A DNA stretch of 13,985 nt, taken from NCBI GenBank assembly GCA_035565335.1, contig DATMSO010000054.1:1-13985 (forward strand). The letters run 5' to 3'. Position numbers and translations under genes: made by a program. Under the pieces are notes generated by a model. The model saw nothing but the letters and a program-made list of their open reading frames with translations. It was not told where the DNA came from and searched no databases. Origin of the DNA: Methylovorus sp035565335. Its GTDB lineage: Bacteria > Pseudomonadota > Gammaproteobacteria > Burkholderiales > Methylophilaceae. This document shows positions 1 to 7,365 of this stretch, in pieces (the first letter of the stretch is position 1; every line of letters starts with the position of its first letter).

Positions 1-219
1 TACGCCATCAGCGAAGAAGAGCGCATGGGCCGTGGCATTCAATTCCTGCCGCAAACCCTGCAGGAAGCGGTTGAGGCATTTGCTGCCGATCCGTTGGTGG
101 AAAAAACCCTGGGCAAGGAGCTGCGTGACGAGTTTGTCACCTACAAGAGCCAGGAATGGGAAACCTACCACCTGACCGTGAGCCAGTGGGAAATTGATCG
201 TTACAGCTACATGTTCTAA
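1..219 (+). CDS. glnT: Glutamine synthetase, GlnT/type III-like, C-terminal 72 residues (5' truncated by window)
   Basis: The frame is open from the first base and ends in TAA at 217-219. The fragment holds the end of a glutamine synthetase catalytic domain: a stretch reading LPQTLQEAVEAFAADPLVEK, then a helical tail ending WEIDRYSYMF. Tails of the form W-E-x-D-R-Y are, from memory of the family, typical of the roughly 435-residue GlnT (type III of Rhizobium) and the related gamma-glutamylmethylamide synthetases, and unlike the tail of GlnA. The enzyme joins ammonia, or possibly an amine, to glutamate using ATP in the cytoplasm. Its position before guanidine and ethanolamine catabolic genes that release ammonia fits ammonia capture. 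Glutamine synthetase family membership is fairly sure; the GlnT subtype and the exact amine substrate are not, since the active site lies outside the window. Confidence 0.75.
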   Translation, partial: YAISEEERMGRGIQFLPQTLQEAVEAFAADPLVEKTLGKELRDEFVTYKSQEWETYHLTVSQWEIDRYSYMF

Positions 220-232
220 GCCAAGGTGTTGA

Positions 233-258
233 CGGGGCAGGCTGCAAGGCCTGCCCCG
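233..258 (+). promoter_or_regulatory. Strong hairpin / 10-bp-arm palindrome between glnT and the NikR-like gene
   Basis: CGGGGCAGGC (233-242) pairs perfectly with GCCTGCCCCG (249-258). The loop TGCAAG can close further as a U-G pair around a GCAA tetraloop. No T-run follows, so it is not a standard intrinsic terminator; it could stabilise the glnT 3' end or cause pausing. As DNA it is a symmetric palindrome, and ribbon-helix-helix regulators bind such sites, so it could equally be an operator for the NikR-like gene that starts 58 bases downstream. Confidence 0.5.
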
Positions 259-269
259 GTCTGCCATGA

Positions 270-291
270 TGGCGCCTTTGGTCGCGCCAAA
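270..291 (+). promoter_or_regulatory. Overlapping dyads in the leader of the NikR-like gene
   Basis: Two mutually exclusive inverted repeats share the same bases: TGGCGC (270-275) with GCGCCA (284-289), and TTTGG (277-281) with CCAAA (287-291). They lie 25-46 bases before the start codon of the regulator. They might form alternative RNA hairpins or a protein-binding dyad. They do not resemble the Escherichia coli NikR operator (GTATGA-N16-TCATAC). Function is unproven. Confidence 0.3.
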
Positions 292-315
292 CCGGCAAGT
301 CACACAGGAGGAAAC

Positions 316-789
316 ATGAACGAGAAAAACAAAAAGGCACCGGTAAATCGCATCAGTATCTCCTTGCCGGATGAGCTGCATGCCGAGCTCGATTCCATGG
401 TGATTGAGCGTGGATTCGAAAGCCGCTCGCAAGCCATCAACGACATGCTGCGCCAGCATCTGGCCGAGCATAAGCGTGAAAAAGGCAATGAGGTCATGGT
501 GGGTACCATCACCATTCTTTACAACAATGGTACGCGAGGCCTGCAAAAAACCATTGCGGATTTGCAGTACCAGCATCTGGATGAAGTGATCAGCTCGCTG
601 CACGTGCATCTGGCCGATAACCAGACCATGGAAGTGATACTGGTACAAGGCCCGGCACTCACTGTGCAGGCCGTGGCGAATGAGATCATCGCGTTGCGTG
701 GTGTGATTACCGGCAAGCTGCAACTGATGGGGGCGGTCATCCCGCCGTTACACCCGATGACGCCCAAGGCCCGCAAGGCGGGGCAATAA
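316..789 (+). CDS. NikR-like ribbon-helix-helix transcriptional regulator with altered metal site
   Basis: 157 residues. The start at 316 follows a strong GGAGG (307-311) and matches the family's length; an upstream in-frame ATG at 226 would lie in the glnT leader hairpin region. Residues 10-50 form the CopG-type DNA-binding ribbon (RISISLPDEL) and helix-turn-helix; residues 60-145 form a NikR/ACT-like ligand domain. Aligned by eye to E. coli NikR, the nickel ligands His87 and His89 are kept (His96, His98), but His76 is Tyr85 and Cys95 is Thr104. The square-planar nickel site is therefore probably absent. Family knowledge says NikR represses nickel uptake. Here the neighbours are guanidine catabolic genes, 26 bases downstream, so it more likely controls that cluster or itself. 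The effector could be another metal or a small molecule; this is inference. Confidence 0.85.
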   Translation: MNEKNKKAPVNRISISLPDELHAELDSMVIERGFESRSQAINDMLRQHLAEHKREKGNEVMVGTITILYNNGTRGLQKTIADLQYQHLDEVISSLHVHLADNQTMEVILVQGPALTVQAVANEIIALRGVITGKLQLMGAVIPPLHPMTPKARKAGQ

Positions 790-815
790 CGGGAAAAAGA
801 GACAAGGACAAAAGC

Positions 816-1544
816 ATGAGTGCTGTATTTGAACCTGCTGCCGTGCTGTGGGAAGAAACCATCCCCGGCGGCAATCACTGGTCAGGCCTGATACGCCGAG
901 GCACTGCGCTGCGTATCACTGACCTGGAGGGCGGGGCCAACCTGGCCGCGCTGTTTTACAACCCGGAAGACAAGCTGGAACGCTACAACATGCCGGATTC
1001 GCTGAAGGCGCAGCATACGGCGTACCTCACCACCGGCAATGTCTGCTATTCCGACATGGGCCGCGTCATGTGTTCCATCATTGGCGATAGCGTGGGCTGG
1101 CACGATACCTTCTGCGGCGTGACCGATGCCGCCATGATCGAAGCCCAGTATGGCAAGGCCACGTTTCAGACTCACCGCAATGCCATGCACCGCAGCGGCA
1201 AGGATGGCCTGCTGGTGGAGCTGGCGAAATACGGTCTGGGCAAGCGCGACCTGGTCGCCAATGTCAATTTTTTCAGCAAGGCCGTGCCGGATGACAACGG
1301 TGCGCTGCACTTTGTCGCCGGTCACAGCCAGGCGGGCGATTATGTCGATGTGCGCTTCGATATGAACGTGCTGCTGGTGCTCTCCGCCGCACCGCACCCG
1401 CTCAACCCTGTTACTGAATACAAACCCGCCGCCGTAAAACTCTCTGCCTGGCATGCCGGGGCCGCCGCGTCCGATGACGTGTGCCGCACCCATTGCGAGC
1501 AAAACGCCCGCGGCTTTATCAATACGGAAAGGTATTACCTATGA
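816..1544 (+). CDS. cgdA: DUF1989 protein, carboxyguanidine deiminase subunit CgdA-like (urea carboxylase-associated protein)
   Basis: 242 residues; AAGGA at 804-808 supports the start. It belongs to the DUF1989/urea carboxylase-associated family, whose two tandem members are known as carboxyguanidine deiminase subunits that turn carboxyguanidine into allophanate and ammonia. Visible family signatures are LYLTTGN/SxxGR-like blocks around residues 70-90, the GWHDT motif (His96-Asp97), a KRD...NxNFF block near 143-153, and a C-terminal tail ending NTERYYL. It lacks the cysteines at the positions where its downstream partner has NC-P...NPC (here APHPLNPV, 192-199). It overlaps the next gene by ATGA, which implies translational coupling and a complex. 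The assignment to the A rather than B subunit rests on order and tail only. Confidence 0.8.
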   Translation: MSAVFEPAAVLWEETIPGGNHWSGLIRRGTALRITDLEGGANLAALFYNPEDKLERYNMPDSLKAQHTAYLTTGNVCYSDMGRVMCSIIGDSVGWHDTFCGVTDAAMIEAQYGKATFQTHRNAMHRSGKDGLLVELAKYGLGKRDLVANVNFFSKAVPDDNGALHFVAGHSQAGDYVDVRFDMNVLLVLSAAPHPLNPVTEYKPAAVKLSAWHAGAAASDDVCRTHCEQNARGFINTERYYL

Positions 1545-2203
1545 GCCAGATGCTGACCGAAAGCCCATTGGATCCGCGTAACGCCGTGCTGGACCAGGTA
1601 TGCGATGCCGGCGATCCCTGGATGGCCGAAGTGAAAAAAGGCCAGATATTCCGCATACTCGATCTGGAAGGCAACCAGGCGGTGGATACGCTGTTTTACA
1701 GTGCTGCCGACCCGGAAGAACGCTACAGCGCGGTGGACACCATTGCCCGCCAGCGCCAGCTTTACCTGACAACAGGCTCGGTACTGTATTCCAGCGAAGG
1801 TCGCCCCATGCTGACCATCACCGCCGATACCTGTGGCCGCCACGATACCCTGGGCGGTGCCTGTGCCGCCGAGAGCAATACCGTGCGCTATGCCCTGGAA
1901 AAGCGCCCCATGCACAGCTGCCGCGATAGCTTCATGCATGCGCTCAACCATTGCGGCTGCGCCACCCACCATCACATGAGCAAGCGCGACATTACCGCCA
2001 ATATCAATTTCTTCATGAATGTGCCGGTCACCGCCGATGGTCACCTCAAGTTTGACGATGGGATTTCAGGTGCGGGCAAATACGTGGAAATGCGCGCCGA
2101 GATGGATGTGGTGGTGCTGATTTCCAATTGCCCGCAATTGAATAATCCATGCAATGCCTATAACCCAACGCCAGTGCGGCTGCTGGTATGGGATGCTGCC
2201 TGA
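1541..2203 (+). CDS. cgdB: DUF1989 protein, carboxyguanidine deiminase subunit CgdB-like (urea carboxylase-associated protein)
   Basis: 220 residues. The start at 1541 shares ATGA with the stop of the upstream gene and has AAAGG at 1527-1531. It is a clear paralogue of its neighbour: SVLYSSEGRPMLTITAD corresponds to NVCYSDMGRVMCSIIGD, followed by GRHDT (His101-Asp102). It is richer in possible metal or catalytic residues: Cys108, Cys127 (MHSCRD), Cys138 and Cys140, His143-145, Cys197 and Cys204 (NCPQLNNPCN). In the family the pair deiminates carboxyguanidine to allophanate in the cytoplasm, linking the carboxylase to allophanate hydrolase. The retained cysteines suggest this is the catalytic partner, an inference from comparison of the two sequences only. 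The 141-base leader of the carboxylase follows. Confidence 0.8.
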   Translation: MSQMLTESPLDPRNAVLDQVCDAGDPWMAEVKKGQIFRILDLEGNQAVDTLFYSAADPEERYSAVDTIARQRQLYLTTGSVLYSSEGRPMLTITADTCGRHDTLGGACAAESNTVRYALEKRPMHSCRDSFMHALNHCGCATHHHMSKRDITANINFFMNVPVTADGHLKFDDGISGAGKYVEMRAEMDVVVLISNCPQLNNPCNAYNPTPVRLLVWDAA

Positions 2204-2218
2204 TCCGGGTATAAAAGC

Positions 2219-2234
2219 TGGCATGCAACATGCT
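2219..2234 (+). promoter_or_regulatory. Sigma-54-like -24/-12 promoter before the carboxylase leader
   Basis: TGGCATGCAACATGCT matches the consensus TGGCACG-N4-TTGCW at all but two fixed positions, with the GG-to-GC spacing of ten required by RpoN. Initiation would fall near 2245, leaving about a 100-base leader that contains the whole riboswitch. Sigma-54 control under nitrogen limitation would suit this pathway. The same bases also form a small GCATG/CATGC palindrome, so the match could be coincidental. I see no clear NtrC site, though one could lie within the upstream gene. Confidence 0.4.
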
Positions 2235-2289
2235 AGACAAAAACGGTATTGCCATCAGTCAGTATCAGCCGACTGAATCAACCGCTCAC

Positions 2290-2342
2290 CGGGACGGCCC
2301 GATGAGATCTATACCCAGCGGGACGGCCCGCACAAGGTTTAG
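2290..2342 (+). promoter_or_regulatory. Guanidine-II (mini-ykkC) riboswitch with translational expression platform
   Basis: Two hairpins carry identical ACGG loops: CGGG-ACGG-CCCG (2290-2301) and GCGGG-ACGG-CCCGC (2318-2331). They are built on a 12-base perfect repeat CGGGACGGCCCG at 2290 and 2319, with a 16-base linker. Paired hairpins with ACGR tetraloops just before a ribosome binding site define the guanidine-II class, in which the loops bind guanidine and dock on each other. The AAGG ribosome binding site is at 2334-2337 and ATG at 2345. The linker CTATACC (2309-2315) can pair with GGTTTAG (2336-2342) with one mismatch, enclosing the second hairpin. That would hide the ribosome binding site without ligand; docking would free it. 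Class assignment is strong; the switching mechanism is inferred. Confidence 0.88.
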
Positions 2343-2344
2343 TC

Positions 2345-5300
2345 ATGTTTCATAAAGTGCTTATTGCGAACCGCGGCGAGATCGCTTGCCGCATCATCCG
2401 CACACTCAAGCAGCTCGGCGTGCACTCGGTGGCCGTCTACTCCGAAGCCGATGCCGGTGCCCGCCACGTGCTGGAAGCCGATGAGGCGGTGTGCGTAGGT
2501 CCCGCTCCTGCAGCCGAAAGCTACCTGAATATTCCCGCCATCCTGCAGGCAGCGCACCAGACTGGTGCACAAGCTATCCATCCGGGCTATGGTTTTCTCT
2601 CGGAAAACCCCGGTTTTGCCGAAGCCTGCGAAGCCGCCGGCATTGCCTTTATCGGCCCGACACCGCAGCAGATGCGGGATTTCGGCCTCAAACACACGGC
2701 GCGCGCCTTGGCAGAAGCCAATGGCGTGCCTTTGCTGCCCGGCACCGGCCTGCTGGCCGATGTGGACGAAGCCCGCACCCAAGCCGCGCGCATAGGCTAC
2801 CCGGTAATGCTGAAAAGCACCGCCGGTGGCGGCGGTATCGGCATGCGCCTGATCTGGGGCGAAGATGAACTGGCCGAAGCCTTTGCCTCGGTGCAGCGCC
2901 TGTCGCGCGCCAACTTCAAAGAGTCCGGCCTTTATCTGGAAAAATATGTCCAGGCCGCGCGCCATATCGAAGTGCAGATTTTCGGCGATGGCGCCGGGCA
3001 TGTGGTCGCACTCGGTGAGCGCGATTGCTCGGTACAACGCCGCAACCAGAAGGTGATCGAAGAAACCCCGGGCCCCAATATCAGCGAGGCGATACGCCGG
3101 CAACTGGCTGATACCGCCGTGCGTCTTGCCAGTGCCATACAGTATCGTTCTGCCGGTACGGTGGAGTTTGTTTACGACAATGCCAGCGGCGATTTTTACT
3201 TTCTCGAGGTCAATACCCGACTGCAGGTGGAGCATGGCGTGACCGAACTGGTCAGCGGCGTCGACCTGGTGGGCTGGATGATCCGGCTGGCCGCAGACGA
3301 GCGCGACTTTATTGCGGCGTATCAGCATCAACCACGCGGCCATGCCATTCAGGTGCGCGTCTATGCCGAAGATGCCAACAAACAGTTTCAGCCCAGCTCC
3401 GGCGTGCTGACTGAGGTGGTGTTCCCGGCCGATGTGCGGGTGGATGCCTGGGTAGAGCAGGGCAGTGAGGTTTCGCCTTTCTACGACCCTTTGCTCGCCA
3501 AGGTGCTGGTGCATTCGCCCGACCGCAGCGCAGCAGTAAAGGCTATGCAGCAAGCGCTGGATAATACCCGCCTTGCCGGCATAGAAACCAATCTCGAATA
3601 CCTGCGGCAGGTGCTGGCCGATACCGTGTTCCCCGCCGGGCAGCAAACCACCCGCTACCTCAATAGCTTTGTCTATCGTCCGCATACGCTGGATGTGCTG
3701 GAGGGTGGTGTCATGAGCACCATCCAGGATTATCCGGGCCGCACCGGCTACTGGAATATCGGCGTACCACCTTCCGGCCCCATGGACCATCTGGCTTTCC
3801 GCCTTGCCAACCGGCTGGTGGGCAACCCCGAAGGCATGGCAGGGCTGGAGATCACCCTGATCGGTCCCACGCTCAAATTCAATACGGATACCGTGATTGC
3901 CGTCACCGGCCCTGAGCTGGCATTGACGCTGGATGGCACTCCGCTTGCCATGTGGCAGTCGCATGCCGTCAAGGCCGGTAGCACGCTGGCCATCGGCAAA
4001 CTGGGCGAGCTGGGTTGCCGCGCTTACCTCTCGGTGCAGGGCGGGTTTGATGTGCCGGATTACCTGGGCAGCAAATCCACCTTCACCCTGGGTCAGTTTG
4101 GCGGCCACGGCGGCCGCGCCTTGCGCGTGGGCGATGTGCTGCATCTGGGCAAGGCGGATGACGCCATCATCCCGGTCAAGCAAATCGCGCCGGCCTTGCG
4201 TCCGCAATATAGCCACAGCTGGCAGATCGGTGTGTTGTATGGCCCGCATGGCGCGCCGGATTTCTTTACCGACGATGACATTGCCATGTTCTTCTCCACC
4301 GACTGGGAAGTGCATTACAACTCCAATACCACCGGCATCCGCCTGATCGGCCCCAAGCCGCAGTGGGCGCGGCAGGATGGCGGCGAGGCGGGCTTGCATC
4401 CCTCGAATATTCACGACAATGCTTACGCCATCGGCAGTGTGGACTTTACCGGTGACATGCCGGTGATCCTCGGCCCGGATGGCCCCAGCCTGGGTGGCTT
4501 TGTCTGCCCGGCGACCATCGTGCAGGCCGAATTGTGGAAAATGGGCCAGCTCAAAGCCGGCGACAAAGTGCGCTTTGTGCGCTTGAGCCAGGCACAGGCG
4601 CGTAGCCTGGAAATGGCCCAGAACGCCATGCTGGCAGATCTGGCGAGCGCCACTGCGCCCCTGACTTTGCCAGCCACGGATACGGCCAATACGGCAACGC
4701 CTGTGCTCGCCACCTTGCCTGAGACCGCCGAACGCGTGGCGGTGGTGTATCGCCAGGCCGGCGACAAATATCTGCTGGTGGAATACGGCCCGCTGGTGCT
4801 GGACCTTAACCTGCGCTTCCGCGTGCATGCCCTCATGCAGGCGCTGGAGCAGGCCAAGGTGCCCGGCATTATCGATCTCACCCCCGGCATCCGCTCGCTG
4901 CAGGTGCATTACGACAGCCTGCGCCTGCCGGTGGAGCAGTTGCTGGCGACCCTGCAAACCCTGGAAAGCCAGTTGCCGGCGATTGAAGACATGGAAGTGC
5001 CGACCCGCATCGTGCATCTGCCGCTGTCCTGGGACGATGCCGCCACCCAGCTGGCTGTCGAAAAGTACATGCAATCGGTGCGCAAGGATGCGCCCTGGTG
5101 CGACATGGCCTCCGGTCACGGCAGTAATATCGAGTTCATTCGCCGCATCAACGGCCTTGCCAGTATTGAAGATGTTAAACGTATCGTGTTCGAGGCGAGC
5201 TATCTCACGCTGGGCCTAGGCGATGTGTATCTGGGCGCGCCGGTCGCCACGCCGGTGGACCCGCGCCACCGCCTGGTGACGACCAAATACAACCCGGCCC

Positions 5301-5971
5301 GCACCTGGACACCGGAAAATGCCGTGGGCATCGGCGGCGCCTATATGTGCGTGTATGGCATGGAAGGCCCCGGCGGCTACCAGTTTGTTGGCCGTACCCT
5401 GCAGATGTGGAACCGCTGGCGTGCCACCGCCGATTTTCCGCAGGGCAAACCCTGGCTGCTGCACTTCTTTGACCAGATCCGCTTTTACCCGGTCAGCGCC
5501 GAAGAGCTCCTACAGATACGCGAGGATTTCCCGCGCGGCAAATTCAAGCTCAAGATCGAAGAGCAGGTATTCCGGCTCAAGGATTACAACGCGCTGATGG
5601 CAGCTGAAGCCGCCACCATGGCGGCATTCAAGGAGCGCCAGCAAGCGGCCTTTGATGCCGAGCGCGAGCGCTGGATTGCCAATGGTCAGGCGAATTACAG
5701 CAACGAAGAGGCCGCCGCCTCAAGCGCTGCCGACAATGTGCTGCCAGAAAACTGCCGTGCCGTCGCCGCCCATGTGGCGGGCAATCTGTGGCAGGTGGTG
5801 GTCAATGTCGGCGATACCGTGGAGGCGGGCGATACGCTGGTGATTATCGAATCCATGAAAATGGAAATTGCCGTGGTCGCCCCGTCAGCCGGGACCATCA
5901 GCCATGTCTTGTGCCAGCCCGGCAAGCCGGTCAGCGCCGGCCAGACCCTCATCGCCATTGCATCGGAATAA
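2345..5971 (+). CDS. Biotin-dependent guanidine/urea carboxylase
   Basis: 1208 residues, the usual length for a free-standing urea carboxylase. In order: biotin carboxylase (1-445; LIANRGEIACRIIRT, ATP-grasp KSTAGGGGIGM at 157-167, and FLEVNTRLQVEHG with Glu288, Asn290, Arg292 and Glu296, the same numbers as E. coli biotin carboxylase); KipA/AHS2-like carboxyltransferase half (about 454-780; GPDGPSLGGF near 712); KipI/AHS1-like half (about 796-1010); a urea carboxylase-specific region (to 1120); and a biotinyl domain with ESMKMEI, biotinylated Lys1172. It uses ATP and bicarbonate to carboxylate guanidine (to carboxyguanidine) or urea (to allophanate). The guanidine-II riboswitch directly upstream and the deiminase-type neighbours argue for guanidine. 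An apparent extra segment, DMASGHG at 920-926, precedes SNIEF. AAGG at 2334-2337 sets the start. Confidence 0.9.
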   Translation: MFHKVLIANRGEIACRIIRTLKQLGVHSVAVYSEADAGARHVLEADEAVCVGPAPAAESYLNIPAILQAAHQTGAQAIHPGYGFLSENPGFAEACEAAGIAFIGPTPQQMRDFGLKHTARALAEANGVPLLPGTGLLADVDEARTQAARIGYPVMLKSTAGGGGIGMRLIWGEDELAEAFASVQRLSRANFKESGLYLEKYVQAARHIEVQIFGDGAGHVVALGERDCSVQRRNQKVIEETPGPNISEAIRRQLADTAVRLASAIQYRSAGTVEFVYDNASGDFYFLEVNTRLQVEHGVTELVSGVDLVGWMIRLAADERDFIAAYQHQPRGHAIQVRVYAEDANKQFQPSSGVLTEVVFPADVRVDAWVEQGSEVSPFYDPLLAKVLVHSPDRSAAVKAMQQALDNTRLAGIETNLEYLRQVLADTVFPAGQQTTRYLNSFVYRPHTLDVLEGGVMSTIQDYPGRTGYWNIGVPPSGPMDHLAFRLANRLVGNPEGMAGLEITLIGPTLKFNTDTVIAVTGPELALTLDGTPLAMWQSHAVKAGSTLAIGKLGELGCRAYLSVQGGFDVPDYLGSKSTFTLGQFGGHGGRALRVGDVLHLGKADDAIIPVKQIAPALRPQYSHSWQIGVLYGPHGAPDFFTDDDIAMFFSTDWEVHYNSNTTGIRLIGPKPQWARQDGGEAGLHPSNIHDNAYAIGSVDFTGDMPVILGPDGPSLGGFVCPATIVQAELWKMGQLKAGDKVRFVRLSQAQARSLEMAQNAMLADLASATAPLTLPATDTANTATPVLATLPETAERVAVVYRQAGDKYLLVEYGPLVLDLNLRFRVHALMQALEQAKVPGIIDLTPGIRSLQVHYDSLRLPVEQLLATLQTLESQLPAIEDMEVPTRIVHLPLSWDDAATQLAVEKYMQSVRKDAPWCDMASGHGSNIEFIRRINGLASIEDVKRIVFEASYLTLGLGDVYLGAPVATPVDPRHRLVTTKYNPARTWTPENAVGIGGAYMCVYGMEGPGGYQFVGRTLQMWNRWRATADFPQGKPWLLHFFDQIRFYPVSAEELLQIREDFPRGKFKLKIEEQVFRLKDYNALMAAEAATMAAFKERQQAAFDAERERWIANGQANYSNEEAAASSAADNVLPENCRAVAAHVAGNLWQVVVNVGDTVEAGDTLVIIESMKMEIAVVAPSAGTISHVLCQPGKPVSAGQTLIAIASE

Positions 5972-5976
5972 CCATC

Positions 5977-7365
5977 ATGACCACACTTGATCTGCAAATC
6001 TCCACGCTGCGCGCGCAATACCGCGCAGGCAGTCTCACTCCTTCGCAACTGGTGCGGCAACTGGATGCTGCCATGGGCAGCGAGGACCCGCACCGCATCT
6101 GGATACATCGCTTGCCGCTGGCGCAACTGCTGGCGTATGCCGAGGCGCTGGAAGGCCGCGATCCGGCCAGTCTGCCGCTGTATGGCATCCCGTTTGCCAT
6201 CAAGGACAATATAGACCTCGCCGGTGTGCCGACCACCGCCGCCTGCCCGGACTATGCCTACACGCCGGCACACAATGCCGGCGTGGTGCAGCGCCTGATC
6301 GATGCCGGTGCCATTCCGCTCGGCAAAACCAATCTGGACCAATTTGCCACCGGCCTGGTCGGCGTGCGCTCGCCCTATGGCGCCTGCCATAACAGTATAG
6401 ACCCCGACTATATTTCCGGCGGCTCCAGCTCAGGCTCGGCGGTAGCGGTGGCGCTTGGGCTGGCGAGCTTCAGCCTGGGGACCGATACCGCAGGCTCGGG
6501 CCGCGTGCCGGCAGCCTTCAATAATCTGGTCGGCCACAAACCGAGCTGCGGCCTGCTTAGCACGCGCGGCGTCGTGCCTGCCTGCCGCACGCTGGATTGC
6601 GTGTCGATCTTTGCGCTGACCTCGCAGGATGCCGCTACCGTGCTGGAAGTCGCCGGGGGCTTCGATGAGGCCGACCCATATTCGCGGCAGGCAGACAAGG
6701 TCGGCCAGCCTCTGCCCGCAAAAGGCTTCCGCTTTGGCGTGCCACGGGCTGACCAGCTGCAGTTTTTTGGCAATGCCGAAACCCCTGCGTTGTTTGATGC
6801 CGCCGTGGCCAGGCTGGTGGCGCTGGGTGGTGTGGCGGTGGAAATCGACTTTACGGTGTTTTTGCAAACCGCCCGCCTGCTTTACGAAGGCCCATGGGTG
6901 GCCGAGCGTTATGCCGCCATTCGCGACTTTATCGAAAGCAAACCGGAAGCGCTCTATCCGGTGACGCACAAGATCATCAGCGGCGCGACGCGATTCAGTG
7001 CGGCCGATGCCTATGCCTATGGCTATCAGCTGAAAGCCCTGCAGCGTGAGGCTGCGAAGGTGTGGGACAGTCTGGACATCATCGTCACGCCCACGGCCGG
7101 CACCATTTACACCATAGACGAGGTAGAGGCCGATCCGGTGCAAACCAATTCCAACCTCGGCTATTACACTAATTTCATGAATCTGCTGGACCTGTCTGCT
7201 ACGGCGGTCCCCACCGGTTTTCAGCAGAACGGCCTGCCATTTGGCATCACCCTGTGCGCACCGGCGTTTCATGATGCATCGCTGCTGGGCCTTGCCGCCC
7301 GCATTGAAGATGCCGCGCGCACGCTGGGCGCTACTTCATTTACCCGCAAGGAGAATCACGCATGA
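5977..7365 (+). CDS. atzF: Allophanate hydrolase, amidase domain only (AtzF-like)
   Basis: 462 residues; the start MTTLDLQIS lies five bases after the carboxylase stop, with GGAA overlapping that stop codon, so translation is probably coupled. It is an amidase-signature enzyme: Lys76 (GIPFAIKDNID), cis-Ser150 in ISGGSSSGS and nucleophile Ser174 in GTDTAGSGRVP form the Ser-cisSer-Lys triad. In allophanate hydrolases this domain removes ammonia from allophanate. Full-length AtzF/Dur1-type enzymes are about 600 residues and carry a C-terminal domain; here that domain is encoded separately, and 462 + 135 residues add up to the family's full length. It completes the pathway started by the upstream carboxylase. 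Confidence 0.92.
   Translation: MTTLDLQISTLRAQYRAGSLTPSQLVRQLDAAMGSEDPHRIWIHRLPLAQLLAYAEALEGRDPASLPLYGIPFAIKDNIDLAGVPTTAACPDYAYTPAHNAGVVQRLIDAGAIPLGKTNLDQFATGLVGVRSPYGACHNSIDPDYISGGSSSGSAVAVALGLASFSLGTDTAGSGRVPAAFNNLVGHKPSCGLLSTRGVVPACRTLDCVSIFALTSQDAATVLEVAGGFDEADPYSRQADKVGQPLPAKGFRFGVPRADQLQFFGNAETPALFDAAVARLVALGGVAVEIDFTVFLQTARLLYEGPWVAERYAAIRDFIESKPEALYPVTHKIISGATRFSAADAYAYGYQLKALQREAAKVWDSLDIIVTPTAGTIYTIDEVEADPVQTNSNLGYYTNFMNLLDLSATAVPTGFQQNGLPFGITLCAPAFHDASLLGLAARIEDAARTLGATSFTRKENHA

Noticed and set aside
220..315. Guanidine riboswitch in the leader of the NikR-like gene
   Set aside because: There is no pair of ACGR-loop hairpins and no ykkC core sequence; the palindromes have other loops.
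2339..5119. Very long open frame on the minus strand opposite the carboxylase (926 codons)
   Set aside because: It mirrors the codon structure of the carboxylase, whose motifs are unmistakable; the antisense product is His/Gln-rich with no recognisable domain.
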